DNA of 64,000 nucleotides, from NCBI GenBank assembly GCA_009774245.1, contig VSNM01000003.1, forward strand, positions 1 to 64,000. Direction: 5' to 3'. Of this stretch, positions 27,375 through 35,961 are shown one piece after another. Below the pieces are notes generated by a model, which saw only the letters and a list, made by a program, of their open reading frames with translations, ran no database searches and was not told the DNA's origin. Each line of letters begins with the position of its first letter. The stretch's first letter is position 1. The position numbers and the translations under genes are program-made. The stretch comes from Lachnospiraceae bacterium (GTDB lineage Bacteria > Bacillota > Clostridia > Lachnospirales > Lachnospiraceae).

Positions 27375-27914
27375 TTACGTTTCTTTTTCAGTGGGTACGT
27401 GATCTTGGGAGGGAGAAAGCAGCGCATACATCTTCATATCAAGAACTCTGCCATTCTTGACCGCATTGTTCCGCAGGGTGCCCTCGTATTGAAATCCCGC
27501 CTTTTCAAGCACCCGGCACGATGCTGCATTATATGCAAACGGCTCTGCATAGATGCGCATGATATCACTCTTTGCAAAGACGTATTCACAGGTCTGCCGC
27601 ACCGCCTCTGTCATAATCCCTCTGCCCCAGTATGCCTCCGCTATGTAATATCCCATCTCGGCGGTCTGCCTGTGAATATTTTCCTGGCGAAACACACCGA
27701 TGCTGCCAACCGCCTTGTCCTCCACCGTTATTGCGAAGGCAAATGTGTCATTTTCGTCTGCGGCAAGCATGGCAGAGATAAAGTCCTCTCCGTCCTGCTT
27801 CGTATATGGATATGGCAGCCCGTCCCGGAGATTATCCTGTATCTTTTTATTGGAGAGCGCAGCCGCCAGGTCAGCCGCGTCTGACAGTTTCCATTTTCTG
27901 ATTGTGCAGATCAT
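27375..27914 (-). CDS. GNAT acetyltransferase, RimJ/RimL type
   Basis: 179 aa, RBS GGGGGG. N-terminal IRKWKLSDAADLAAAL and the acetyl-CoA region YYIAEAYWGRGIMTEAVRQ (a Q/RxxGxG/A variant) and NAASCRVLEKAGFQYEG are characteristic of GNAT enzymes that acetylate protein N-termini or small molecules. Lies 52 bp upstream of the ABC exporter gene on the same strand and might be co-transcribed. Substrate unknown. Confidence 0.85.
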   Translation of the reverse strand: MICTIRKWKLSDAADLAAALSNKKIQDNLRDGLPYPYTKQDGEDFISAMLAADENDTFAFAITVEDKAVGSIGVFRQENIHRQTAEMGYYIAEAYWGRGIMTEAVRQTCEYVFAKSDIMRIYAEPFAYNAASCRVLEKAGFQYEGTLRNNAVKNGRVLDMKMYALLSPSQDHVPTEKET

Positions 27915-28201
27915 TTTTTACCCCCCATTTTTGTTACATTTTTTCGCCATTGTTTATCATAATTCCCTGTCAAAATGATAATGAAATTATATCATACAAC
28001 TGGTCAAATCACAATGATTCAATCTAAACCACCATGCCTACACACTTGGCACCACCATAAATGAAACTGTGCAGGCTGTAGGTTATTGAATTTATTTGTG
28101 TCGTAATTTATAGTAAACGAAACAACTGTAATTCAGAATAGTCAATATCCGTCCTCCAAGTACTCCGTCGACAGTAAATCATGTTTTACAGTGATGAAAA
28201 C
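27915..28201. other. Intergenic region, nothing recognised
   Basis: 287 bp, AT-rich, no convincing ORF, promoter pair or repeat found. It separates the GNAT gene from the HEPN/MNT module. Confidence 0.4.
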
Positions 28202-28627
28202 CTATATATCCATATTATCAGAAACATTCTTTTGGACAAGATATTTCTTTATTTTCACTATTAACTTTCGGGCATTTTCAACCTGTTGCTTCGCTTCATC
28301 TTTACTTGCCACATAAAAATCATCGTAATCAGAAATATTCCTGATCTGTTCTGCTTTTACAATCAATCTATAATCTTCTTCTGTAAAGTATGCATTTTCA
28401 ATCCTGACATACTCTACATTGAACATCTTCATTGCACCATTATGTGTTCTTGTTTCCACATGTTTGTCAATCAGCAAGGCATTAACAGCCTTCTCCATTG
28501 CATAATACGCTCTATTATTGGCTGATTTATAAGAATCCCTCTGCAATAATTCCTCCGCATCTACAAGAAGTTCCTCTGCTCTTTCCATTCGAATCCGAAC
28601 CACCTCATCATAGTATTTATCTTCCAT
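28202..28627 (-). CDS. HEPN-domain protein (toxin-like)
   Basis: 141 aa from ATG 28627, which lies inside the end of the MNT gene; the upstream extension is antisense to nothing useful and lacks an RBS. All-helical HEPN: RMERAEELLVDAEELLQRDSYKSANNRAYYAMEKAVNALL, then a distal RNISDYDDFY. The classical HEPN RNase motif RxxxxxH is not evident; the last motif has Asp/Tyr where His would be. HEPN/MNT pairs act as toxin-antitoxin systems. Here RNase activity is doubtful. Confidence 0.8.
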   Translation of the reverse strand: MEDKYYDEVVRIRMERAEELLVDAEELLQRDSYKSANNRAYYAMEKAVNALLIDKHVETRTHNGAMKMFNVEYVRIENAYFTEEDYRLIVKAEQIRNISDYDDFYVASKDEAKQQVENARKLIVKIKKYLVQKNVSDNMDI

Positions 28628-28979
28628 ATAACAGTTCCCCCTCCCGATCAATGTTTTTGAAATAGGGATACCAACTTTTCCGTTCTTCGAACTCATTTTC
28701 GGAAAGGCAGACAAAATTCACAATGGCGAGATACTTCATCGCCAGTTGCGTCGCGATCTCTGCGAGAATATCACTATATTTCTTTACATCTGCCCTTTCG
28801 CATGAAACGCACAGTGCGATGTCAATATCTGAATCTTCCGAAAAATCTCCTCTGGAACAAGAGCCATATAAAAGGATTTTTTTAATATCTTCACCCAATG
28901 CATCGCATACCAACAATACAGTCTCTTTTTTTACTTTGTCTATCGTACCTTGCGTCAAACGCAATTCAGCCATTTCCAT
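28617..28979 (-). CDS. MNT nucleotidyltransferase (HEPN partner)
   Basis: 120 aa, RBS GGGAGGA 5 bp before ATG 28979. The minimal nucleotidyltransferase signature GSCSRGDFSEDSDIDIAL (about 39-56, GSx10DxD) is intact. In HEPN/MNT modules the MNT protein neutralises the HEPN toxin, in some cases by transferring AMP to it. It overlaps the HEPN start by 11 bp, typical coupling. Confidence 0.88.
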   Translation of the reverse strand: MEMAELRLTQGTIDKVKKETVLLVCDALGEDIKKILLYGSCSRGDFSEDSDIDIALCVSCERADVKKYSDILAEIATQLAMKYLAIVNFVCLSENEFEERKSWYPYFKNIDREGELLYGR

Positions 28980-29269
28980 ACGCGTCCTCCCACTTCTTTC
29001 ATTCTATTTTCAAAACGAAAAGAGCCAGTTACAAAACAACACCCGTAAACAGTATAACATACCTCATCCGTTGACTGCAATCAAACCAAGTAAAATTCAT
29101 AGATTGTCAGATTTCGATCGTCCGCGCGTGGTGACACTCTATCATCTCACTTTCTGTGCGCACGAAAAGTCCAGAGAAAAATGAAAAAGATGGAAGATTT
29201 TTTCTCCCACCATTCAATATTACTTATCCCCATAATGGTCTTTACATGAAAGAATTGTTGTGTGCCCTC

Positions 29270-29302
29270 CCGCCACGCTTCATCTTCCCAAAACATTCCC
29301 AT
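29270..29302 (-). pseudogene. 5' stub of a YoeB/Txe-type toxin
   Basis: Immediately after the antitoxin remnant, ATG 29302 opens MGMFWEDEAWRE, matching the first codons of the longer stub at 39488-39571, and then departs from it. Only about 11 codons survive. The rest of 28980-29269 holds no recognisable gene; it contains the MNT promoter region. Confidence 0.55.
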
Positions 29303-29305
29303 ACG

Positions 29306-29470
29306 CTATACCTCAATCAGTTCATGTTCTTTCGGAATTGATTTCCCTGATTCAATATTTGCGGCACGCTCTTCCAGTACCCTTATATTAGATTCTGAAT
29401 AAAACGAATCTGTCTCCATCTTGCGTTTTACATCTTCATCAATTCTAAAATTTACCATTGTCTGTGCCAT
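29306..29470 (-). pseudogene. RelB/DinJ antitoxin with internal deletion
   Basis: 54 aa from ATG 29470 (GGGAGTGA upstream). It is almost identical in DNA to the intact antitoxin gene at 39575-39835 but lacks 96 bp, in frame: the first ribbon strand (MVNFRIDEDVKRKM) joins directly to the C-terminal segment FYSESNIRVLEERAAN. The helix-turn part of the DNA-binding fold is gone while the presumed toxin-binding tail remains, so a toxin-neutralising peptide could still be made. Confidence 0.75.
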
Positions 29471-29619
29471 ATTCCTATCACTCCCTTCTTTTTGATCGTA
29501 AAACAATCAATACACAATGTAAAGTATTTGTTTCTGTCATCTTTTACAATACCAAAATGGCCGGTTGCGTTCCATATAGCCCTCTATACATCTGCGCAAC
29601 CGGTGGTAGAAATCTAAAA

Positions 29620-30369
29620 TCAATTTTCCTCGGCAGTATAATCAGCGGAGGCCATGGGCTTATTTGCCTGCAACAGTAATTGTGCATCGCTTTCTGAAAT
29701 GGTTTTTATCTCTGTGATGTTATAGTTTCCGTCTCTACTGACAGCAAGGCATACTCCCATTTCATCCGTGTAATAAACAATAGCCCTTTCACTGTCAACC
29801 AGTATCCTGATTTTGTCACCGTCATAATACCAACCGCCATCATGGCTGTCAAAGGATATACCATACTCTTCATAATCTTTTAGCGACTCCCTGTTGCCTT
29901 TCCCTGTTCCGGCCTCCATCGCCGTATTCGGTTCTGTACTTATAGACATATCCTTAAAATGCTTCTGCGTATGACGGTCATATACTTCCTGAGAGCATTC
30001 TTCGATACCGATAAGGTTATTGTCTGCGTCACGTTTCGCTTCAATATCCACCGTCCCCGTGAAGAAATTCGTAAAGCTCGCTCCTGCTGCCGGATCATTG
30101 AAGAAGCGTACAATGCTCCCATTGTAAATATAGCAGCCCCTTTTGTCATCATAGGACAGCCCGTATGTTTCATATACAGACCAGTCCACACTGCCGGAAA
30201 TTTCCGCGGCAGACGAATCCTTTACAATTCCTGTGTCATAAGTGGGCATTGCAGACAGCAAAGTTCCATTCTGAACGCTTGCGGCTGCATTTCCCGCACA
30301 GCCTGTAAGCATGCATATACTGATTAGGACAGATGCAGATAAAATCCTTTTTGTCATTTTTAATTTCAT
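29620..30369 (-). CDS. Duplicated-domain lipoprotein
   Basis: 249 aa, RBS AAAGGAG. Signal peptide with lipobox MLTGC (Cys at 24). The mature part holds two copies of one module, around 62-125 (YETYGLSYDDKRGCYIYNG) and 160-235 (YEEYGISFDSHDGGWYYDG), sharing YExYGxSxD...GxYxYxGxxIR. Family not recognised. It lies just after the histidine kinase gene on the same strand (68 bp), suggesting it is a target or accessory sensor of that two-component system. Confidence 0.7.
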   Translation of the reverse strand: MKLKMTKRILSASVLISICMLTGCAGNAAASVQNGTLLSAMPTYDTGIVKDSSAAEISGSVDWSVYETYGLSYDDKRGCYIYNGSIVRFFNDPAAGASFTNFFTGTVDIEAKRDADNNLIGIEECSQEVYDRHTQKHFKDMSISTEPNTAMEAGTGKGNRESLKDYEEYGISFDSHDGGWYYDGDKIRILVDSERAIVYYTDEMGVCLAVSRDGNYNITEIKTISESDAQLLLQANKPMASADYTAEEN

Positions 30370-30437
30370 TTGAAGTTCTCCTTTCTCGTTTTGATAGTTC
30401 TATCTTATCAAAAGTATTTGGAGTTCCCTTGTGGACT

Positions 30438-31895
30438 TTATGTGTTTTGTGTGAAGTTTCCCCAAAAAGAAGGCGCCGGGCATAAAAAATCAATGTTAAA
30501 ACATACGCCCTGTTCGGTATTCCTTATCTGGTAATCGACTCCATGCTGCTCCAGAACCATTTTTACAATATAAAGGCCCAATCCGCTGCCGCCCGTCTGC
30601 CGACTGCGTGACCGCTCCACTCGGTAAAAAGCGTCAAAGAGTTTTGGTATGTCATCCTCCGGCAGGTGTACCCCCGTGTTCTCTATAGAAAACTGTATCC
30701 TGCCGCTCCCAGACTGAGCCGTAATGAAAATATCACTGCCCTCCGGCGAATAATGGATTGCATTGGAAACAAGGTTATTTACCACTTTCCAAAGGAGCGC
30801 TTTGTCTCCTCGGAGCATCAGCCCTTTCTGTATATCCTCATGCCATTCCAGCCCCTTGCCCACAACCATATCTTCAAATAAGTCATACTCGCTTTTTATC
30901 ATATCTGAAAAATCAAATATTTCTTCCTGCGGGGATGTTTCTGATGATTTTATCCGGGAAACAGTCAGGATTTCCTGCACCATCCCCTCCATTGCCTTTA
31001 CCACTTCAAGAGAACGGGCAAGATATTTGTCCCGCTCCTTGTATTTCCCCACATTGAACATCATCCCTTCAAGCTGTCCCTTAATGACCGTGATCGGTGT
31101 TTTCAGTTCATGGGATACTGCTGAAAAGAAGTCAAGCTGTGCCTGTTCCAGCATACGCTCCCGCTCAATATCCGCTTCCAACCGGCTGTTTGCCGCCTGC
31201 AGTTCACTGAGCGCCAAAGACAATTTCCGGGACATTTCATTCAGGCTGTGCGCCAGTATTCCTAATTCATCAGAGCGGATTTCCGTACAATTCCATGAAA
31301 AGTCAAGATCAGACATTTTTTCCGACACCCGGCTGATCTCTATGACAGGCTTTGTGACATACCTGGAATAAAATGCTGCACCTATGGCTGAAATGAAGAT
31401 CACCATGACCATCAGAGGCGGGACTATATTGCCGATGGTATCCATCAGCCTGTTTACCGGCTCTGCGTCTCCGGCAACAGACAGGGTATAGACCATCTCA
31501 GAATCGCTGAAACGAAACAGGTAGCTGTGCGTTACCCCATACGCAGAAGGCACCCCTTCAAAAACAATACCATCACGAACTGCACCCGGAAAATCATTGT
31601 TATACTGTGAGGGCAATGCAATCTCCCTTCCGTCCTCATCATATAGCTGGAGCAACACATCATTGTTCAGCAGAAATTCATCAAACAGAATCCCACTTTC
31701 CCCTCCCGCAGTACATTCCAGTTCTGCAATGAACGTGTCCACTTCCCTATCCAGCGCATCATCCAGCTCTGTGCTGTATGTTTTGGGAACCAGCCACGCG
31801 ATAAAGCAGTAGGTGGCCAGGCAGCATATCACCATCAGCAGGCAGGTGACGGCAAATATTTTAATAAACAGGCTTTTCTTTCCCCTCTTTTTCAA
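30438..31895 (-). CDS. Sensor histidine kinase (HAMP, OmpR partner)
   Basis: About 485 aa. Membrane segment 1 near the N-terminus (IFAVTCLLMVICCLATYCFIAWLV), an extracellular sensor of ~120 residues, membrane segment 2 (PPLMVMVIFISAIGAAFY), HAMP, the phospho-acceptor box FFSAVSHELKTPIT, N-box NNLVSNAIHYSP and G-box GGSGLGLYIVK. The ATG at 31973 would overlap the regulator by 113 bp; TTG 31895, 11 bp after GGGGAG, is preferred. Forms a two-component pair with the upstream OmpR-type regulator. Confidence 0.88.
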   Translation of the reverse strand: MKKRGKKSLFIKIFAVTCLLMVICCLATYCFIAWLVPKTYSTELDDALDREVDTFIAELECTAGGESGILFDEFLLNNDVLLQLYDEDGREIALPSQYNNDFPGAVRDGIVFEGVPSAYGVTHSYLFRFSDSEMVYTLSVAGDAEPVNRLMDTIGNIVPPLMVMVIFISAIGAAFYSRYVTKPVIEISRVSEKMSDLDFSWNCTEIRSDELGILAHSLNEMSRKLSLALSELQAANSRLEADIERERMLEQAQLDFFSAVSHELKTPITVIKGQLEGMMFNVGKYKERDKYLARSLEVVKAMEGMVQEILTVSRIKSSETSPQEEIFDFSDMIKSEYDLFEDMVVGKGLEWHEDIQKGLMLRGDKALLWKVVNNLVSNAIHYSPEGSDIFITAQSGSGRIQFSIENTGVHLPEDDIPKLFDAFYRVERSRSRQTGGSGLGLYIVKMVLEQHGVDYQIRNTEQGVCFNIDFLCPAPSFWGNFTQNT

Positions 31896-32556
31896 TTTTA
31901 TATCCAACTCCCCGAATTGTCTCAATGTAGTCAATGCCCAGTTTTTTCCGGAGATTTTTGATATGCGTGTCAACTACCCTCTCATCCCCGTAAAAATCGT
32001 ACTTCCATAGTTTGTTCAGGAAATGCTGCCGTGAAAGTACCTTCCCTTGATTCACCAACAGCTCCTTCAACACCTCAAATTCCCTTTGTGTCAAGTCATA
32101 TTCCACATCCCCGGCATAAACCCGGTAACCATCCATATCCAAAGTAATCCCTTTGTAATGGAGCAGTGCACCTTCTCCATCCTCCCGGTTTCCCGTCCGC
32201 CGCAGGACAGCCGCTATTTTGCGCAGCAGCACTGGCATGGAAAAGGGTTTTGTTACATAGTCATCCGCCTGCAAGTCCAGCCCTTTGATCTGGTCTCCTT
32301 CACTGCCCAGAGCTGTCAGCATAATAATGGGAACCTGTGACTGTTTCCGGATCAGTTCACAGACAGTGAACCCATCTATTTTAGGCAGCAGGATATCCAG
32401 CAGGATCAGGTCATAGTCATAGAGATTATTCGCAAACATATCCACGGCTGCCACGCCATCACCTGCAATATCGGCTTTATATCCTGCCTCCTGCAAAAAT
32501 TCCTGCAGAAGTTCCTGAATATCCATATCATCTTCAACAATTAAAATCCTCTGCAT
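31861..32556 (-). CDS. OmpR-family response regulator
   Basis: 231 aa from ATG 32556, RBS GGAGGTGAT. Receiver domain with acidic pocket (VEDDMD), phosphorylated Asp in LILLDILLP, switch Thr (MLTALG) and Lys (VTKPF). C-terminal winged helix (LTQREFEVLKELLVNQGKVLSRQHFLNKLW ... VDTHIKNLRKKLG). Overlaps the kinase gene by 35 bp. Likely controls its own operon and the lipoprotein behind it. Confidence 0.93.
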   Translation of the reverse strand: MQRILIVEDDMDIQELLQEFLQEAGYKADIAGDGVAAVDMFANNLYDYDLILLDILLPKIDGFTVCELIRKQSQVPIIMLTALGSEGDQIKGLDLQADDYVTKPFSMPVLLRKIAAVLRRTGNREDGEGALLHYKGITLDMDGYRVYAGDVEYDLTQREFEVLKELLVNQGKVLSRQHFLNKLWKYDFYGDERVVDTHIKNLRKKLGIDYIETIRGVGYKIEKEGKEKPVY

Positions 32557-32706
32557 AGTATCACCTCCACACTCTTTCATTATCATATCATACTTTTTTG
32601 TAGTTTGTGTGTAGTTTGCCTAAGTTATATAACTGAGACTCTGGCGCTCTTTCGCCTGCTGTCGCTGTATATGATGCCTGCCCTACGTTGTCGGGCTGTG
32701 GCTTAT

Positions 32707-33402
32707 TTATGCCTTGATTTCAAAACTTCCACCTGTTGGTGACGATGCGCCTGACACCGCCGCAACAATATTCTGTGTAACGCTTTTCACATCCGTGCCT
32801 GTGGCAGATATCTTGTATGTCGCTTCTGTCAGTTTTTCTATCTGCTCTTCTCTTTCTGCCCGCCGTTTCGCTGCTTTCTCTTCTAAATTTTTTCTCTCCT
32901 CACGCTTTTTTTCTAATCTTTCTTTCTGCCTTTTTTCTGTATTCAGTATGGATGCGCTTTGTTTTGAGCCGCTGGTTCTTGTTGAACCGCTACAGGAGCA
33001 TTGCATACTTCCATCTGCGTTGATCCTCACAGCAAACCCATGTATCTCAATACCGTCACTTTTGGCTCTGGCAAACATCTGCTCATGCGCTGCTGGTATG
33101 CCCGCTATGTCATTTTCGATTTTCTTTGCAAAGTCCGGATCACTTGCCATCTTTTTCAGACAGTCATTAGAGAGATTCAAAACAATATTATTTTTACCGC
33201 CTCCTGCAACGCCGCTACTCGAATTAATATTTATCTGCGGAAATTTTTTGCATAGCTGTTCATAATATACCTGAACCTTGTCTTTGCTGTTTATTGATTT
33301 GCTTGTCTTTACCTCTGTTGCCGCCTTGCTATCCAGATTTTTCGCGGTATCAGCATAATTTGCCGCATAGTTGCCGTAATTGTTTATGATCTCCATTGAC
33401 AT
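32707..33402 (-). CDS. DUF6033-like protein
   Basis: 231 aa from ATG 33402 (GGAGGATG upstream). Starts MSMEIINNYGNYAANYAD; then a moderately conserved globular part (VQVYYEQLCKKFPQI ... MASDPDFAKKIENDIAGIP) and a very long charged coiled coil (about 155-200, EKRQKERLEKKREERKNLEEK). Similar to proteins labelled DUF6033 in Lachnospiraceae (from memory). No signal peptide. Function unknown; it lies between two two-component systems. Confidence 0.6.
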   Translation of the reverse strand: MSMEIINNYGNYAANYADTAKNLDSKAATEVKTSKSINSKDKVQVYYEQLCKKFPQININSSSGVAGGGKNNIVLNLSNDCLKKMASDPDFAKKIENDIAGIPAAHEQMFARAKSDGIEIHGFAVRINADGSMQCSCSGSTRTSGSKQSASILNTEKRQKERLEKKREERKNLEEKAAKRRAEREEQIEKLTEATYKISATGTDVKSVTQNIVAAVSGASSPTGGSFEIKA

Positions 33403-33456
33403 AATTCTCATCCTCCATTTTAATCTGTTTTTGAGTTTCGTTTCATGCAAAATTAT

Positions 33457-34869
33457 TTACTTACCTTCTCCCACCTCCCCCTGCTGCAGCATGACTGTCA
33501 CATGGAACACATCCCCTTTCACTTTTATATTTACACCGCCGAAATACCTCTCTGCCACATCACGCACATTCTCCAGCCCAATCCCATGTTCCATAATAAT
33601 CCCCGGCATGGTACTTTGTTTCGTTGTGACTGGAATCAAATTTCTCCCCGTCTGCACAGGTGCAGCCCCGTCAAAGCTGTTCTCGACCTCCAGCAATAAA
33701 AACTGCTTTTTCCGTTTCAGCATAAGATGTATATAACCTTTCCCCGGCTCATGCTTTTCACAGGCTTCTATGGCATTATCCAAAAGGTTGTTTAAGATAA
33801 TCCCTAAATCAAATACCGGAATTTCCCCGCCATATCGAAAATCTGCATCAAACCGTATTCCTGCCTTTTCCGCCCTGCGGCATTTGTCATTGATAATGAC
33901 ATCCGTGACCGCATTTCCCGTCATATACTTATATTCCAATTCCTGCATGGTCTCATCCATCCGCCGTACATAATCCTCTATCTCCCCATACTCCCCGGCT
34001 CCTGCCAGCCCTTTGATGTTTGCCATGTGGTTTTTCATCTCGTGCCGTACTTTTCGGATACTGCCATAAAAACTCTCCGCTTCCTCCAGGCGCTTCTTCA
34101 TGGCCTTCACCTGCTGTTCCTCCTGGAAATGCTTCTGTCTCTCGACAAGCAGGATACGGTATCTTTGCCAGAGATAGATTAGCACCGCCTCTCCTATGAA
34201 AATAAGCATCGCTATCATTGGAGCTTTCCAAATCAAGTTCGGCTTTTCATCAAATAAAATGAAAAACTCATCCTCTATCTTAACCGTAATCAGCCCCCTG
34301 ATGATTCCTGTGATCATACTCCCGACAACATTCAGAATAGAGAGCAGAAGAACATCCTGCCATGCCATTACGGTTACATCCTTCATAAGTCTGTACAAAA
34401 CAAGCGTCATTACAGCAAATGATACAAAATAAAAAGACACCAGTAAGAACATCCCACCTGCCATGCAGCGATGCACTTCCTGCGGGTAACTATTCTGCGA
34501 AAAATCAACACTTTTCATCATCACGCCTATTATCTTCATGTAAATGCTGTTTGCAATCAGGAAGCTCAGGCAATGGAGGTTATAAAAAGCGAGCATCACA
34601 AATACTGCATTTGCAATCTGCTTTTTACAACATATCCCGGCATAACCCATTATTGCGAAAGCGGAAACGCCATACCTTACCCAGACAGTACACGGCAGGA
34701 ACCCAATCCCTATATTCGCAAGAATAAACAGCACTGCCGCAATGCCATCCCTTTTTCCTTTTCTCTCCCTGAAAGCCGCCGCCCACAAAACAAGGAACAT
34801 GATGGCTTGTATGGAAATCTTCCAAATATCCAATATACCGTTTATCATTTCATACGCTGGCTGGCTCAT
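33457..34869 (-). CDS. GHKL (AgrC-like) sensor histidine kinase
   Basis: 470 aa. Six to seven membrane segments occupy about 1-240, then a coiled linker, the H-box VRHEMKNHMANIKGLAG, N-box NNLLDNAIEACEK and the G region HGIGLENVRDVAERY. This is the AgrC/CitA-like GHKL class that pairs with LytTR regulators and often senses peptides. It overlaps the LytTR regulator stop by 4 bp (ATGA). No agrB/agrD-like gene is seen beside it, so the signal is unknown. Confidence 0.9.
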   Translation of the reverse strand: MSQPAYEMINGILDIWKISIQAIMFLVLWAAAFRERKGKRDGIAAVLFILANIGIGFLPCTVWVRYGVSAFAIMGYAGICCKKQIANAVFVMLAFYNLHCLSFLIANSIYMKIIGVMMKSVDFSQNSYPQEVHRCMAGGMFLLVSFYFVSFAVMTLVLYRLMKDVTVMAWQDVLLLSILNVVGSMITGIIRGLITVKIEDEFFILFDEKPNLIWKAPMIAMLIFIGEAVLIYLWQRYRILLVERQKHFQEEQQVKAMKKRLEEAESFYGSIRKVRHEMKNHMANIKGLAGAGEYGEIEDYVRRMDETMQELEYKYMTGNAVTDVIINDKCRRAEKAGIRFDADFRYGGEIPVFDLGIILNNLLDNAIEACEKHEPGKGYIHLMLKRKKQFLLLEVENSFDGAAPVQTGRNLIPVTTKQSTMPGIIMEHGIGLENVRDVAERYFGGVNIKVKGDVFHVTVMLQQGEVGEGK

Positions 34870-35621
34870 AGGCTTTCCTCCGAAATGTAATCCATGTATG
34901 CCTGCACAAAGCCGTCATATTTATACCTTGAAAGCAGCAGCTTATCCCCGTTCGCCATCCTTACCTCCGTCCTGTCATACCCCTCCACATGGAAAAGGTT
35001 GATCAGGTATCCCCGGTGGATGCGGTAAAACTGCCCCGCCAGTTCCTCTTCCAAATCCCCGATCTTCGCATAGTATTCAAGCCTGTCCCCGCAGGCTTTA
35101 TTCCCGTCTTTCAGATACAGAATGATATTGTGGTTCCGGCTTTCCATGTAGTAAATATCATTCAACGGTATGGCCTTACCCTCACCGCCATACTGGATCA
35201 CAAGTTTTTTGCTCTGCCCAGACTGAATTTGTCCAGACAAAGCTTGTCTGTATGCCCGCCCGAACACCTCTGCAAATTTCTGTTCATCCACGGGCTTTAC
35301 CAGATACTGGAACGCCCCTACGTCAAACGCATCATACACATATTTTTCATACCCTGTCACAAAAATGATGATGGGCTGTTTCTGTGTCTCCATGCCCCGG
35401 ATATGCCTTGCCAGCCCCATGCCGTCCAGACCTGTATCAGAGCCGCCCATTTCTATATCGAGAAATATAATGTCATATTCCTTACCGTCCGAAAGATACG
35501 CATCTGCGGAGGCGTATTCCGTGATGCTGCACGCCCCGCCCTGCTTTTTGATGAGCGAAACGAGGTAAGACCTTATATTCTTTTCATCATCACACACCGC
35601 AATTTTTATCGTTTCTGCCAC
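34866..35621 (-). CDS. LytTR-family response regulator
   Basis: 251 aa. Receiver domain with CDDEKN, phospho-Asp in IIFLDIEMGG, FVTGYEKYVYDAF and LVKPV; C-terminal LytTR DNA-binding domain (about 145-245: YYMESRNHNIILYL, YRIHRGYLINLFHVEG, LLSRYKYDGF). First gene of the pair with the GHKL kinase. Length is typical for AgrA-like regulators. Confidence 0.93.
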   Translation of the reverse strand: MAETIKIAVCDDEKNIRSYLVSLIKKQGGACSITEYASADAYLSDGKEYDIIFLDIEMGGSDTGLDGMGLARHIRGMETQKQPIIIFVTGYEKYVYDAFDVGAFQYLVKPVDEQKFAEVFGRAYRQALSGQIQSGQSKKLVIQYGGEGKAIPLNDIYYMESRNHNIILYLKDGNKACGDRLEYYAKIGDLEEELAGQFYRIHRGYLINLFHVEGYDRTEVRMANGDKLLLSRYKYDGFVQAYMDYISEESL

Positions 35622-35961
35622 CTCCAGTCTTCAACTAATTTATCGGAAAAATAAGGACAATTTCTAACATCTGCTTCGTGAATGGTTAATCTGGCTTCGT
35701 GAATCGCAGATTTTAGTCTAAGATGCCCCCTTATTATTCCCCGCTTTCCAAGTGGTTTTCTGCTGTCAGACCTGTCTATGGAAACGACAGACCGCCGCAT
35801 ATGGTGGTAAGCCATCTGCGGCGGTCTTTACATGATTAATGGTATTATTTCATCATGAAAACACTTAATCCTTTCGATTCATTAGACATAAAATCTTATT
35901 TTTCTATCTAATCCACTAAATCTATTTGAATCACTCTGCATATTCCCTTTCCGAATTTAAC
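35622..35961. other. 340-bp intergenic region with hairpin repeat
   Basis: No gene found. It contains one copy of the CCGCCGCATATGG hairpin family at 35791-35825 and otherwise AT-rich DNA. It separates the Fic gene 3' end from the LytTR regulator start, so it should contain the regulator's promoter. Confidence 0.5.
35791..35825. repeat. Palindromic repeat family, copy A
   Basis: ACCGCCGCATATGG and CCATCTGCGGCGGT flank a short loop; stem about 14 bp with one mismatch. The preceding 10 bases are also shared with copy B at 37160-37195 (about 40 of 45 bp identical). Followed by a short T-rich stretch, so it may double as a terminator. Confidence 0.75.

Noticed and set aside
29156..29341. Plus-strand 61-codon ORF opposite the antitoxin stub
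   Set aside because: No RBS or similarity; the minus strand explains the conserved part.
33457..35621. agr-type quorum-sensing locus
   Set aside because: Kinase and LytTR regulator fit, but no AgrB-like protease or AgrD-like peptide ORF is visible on either side.
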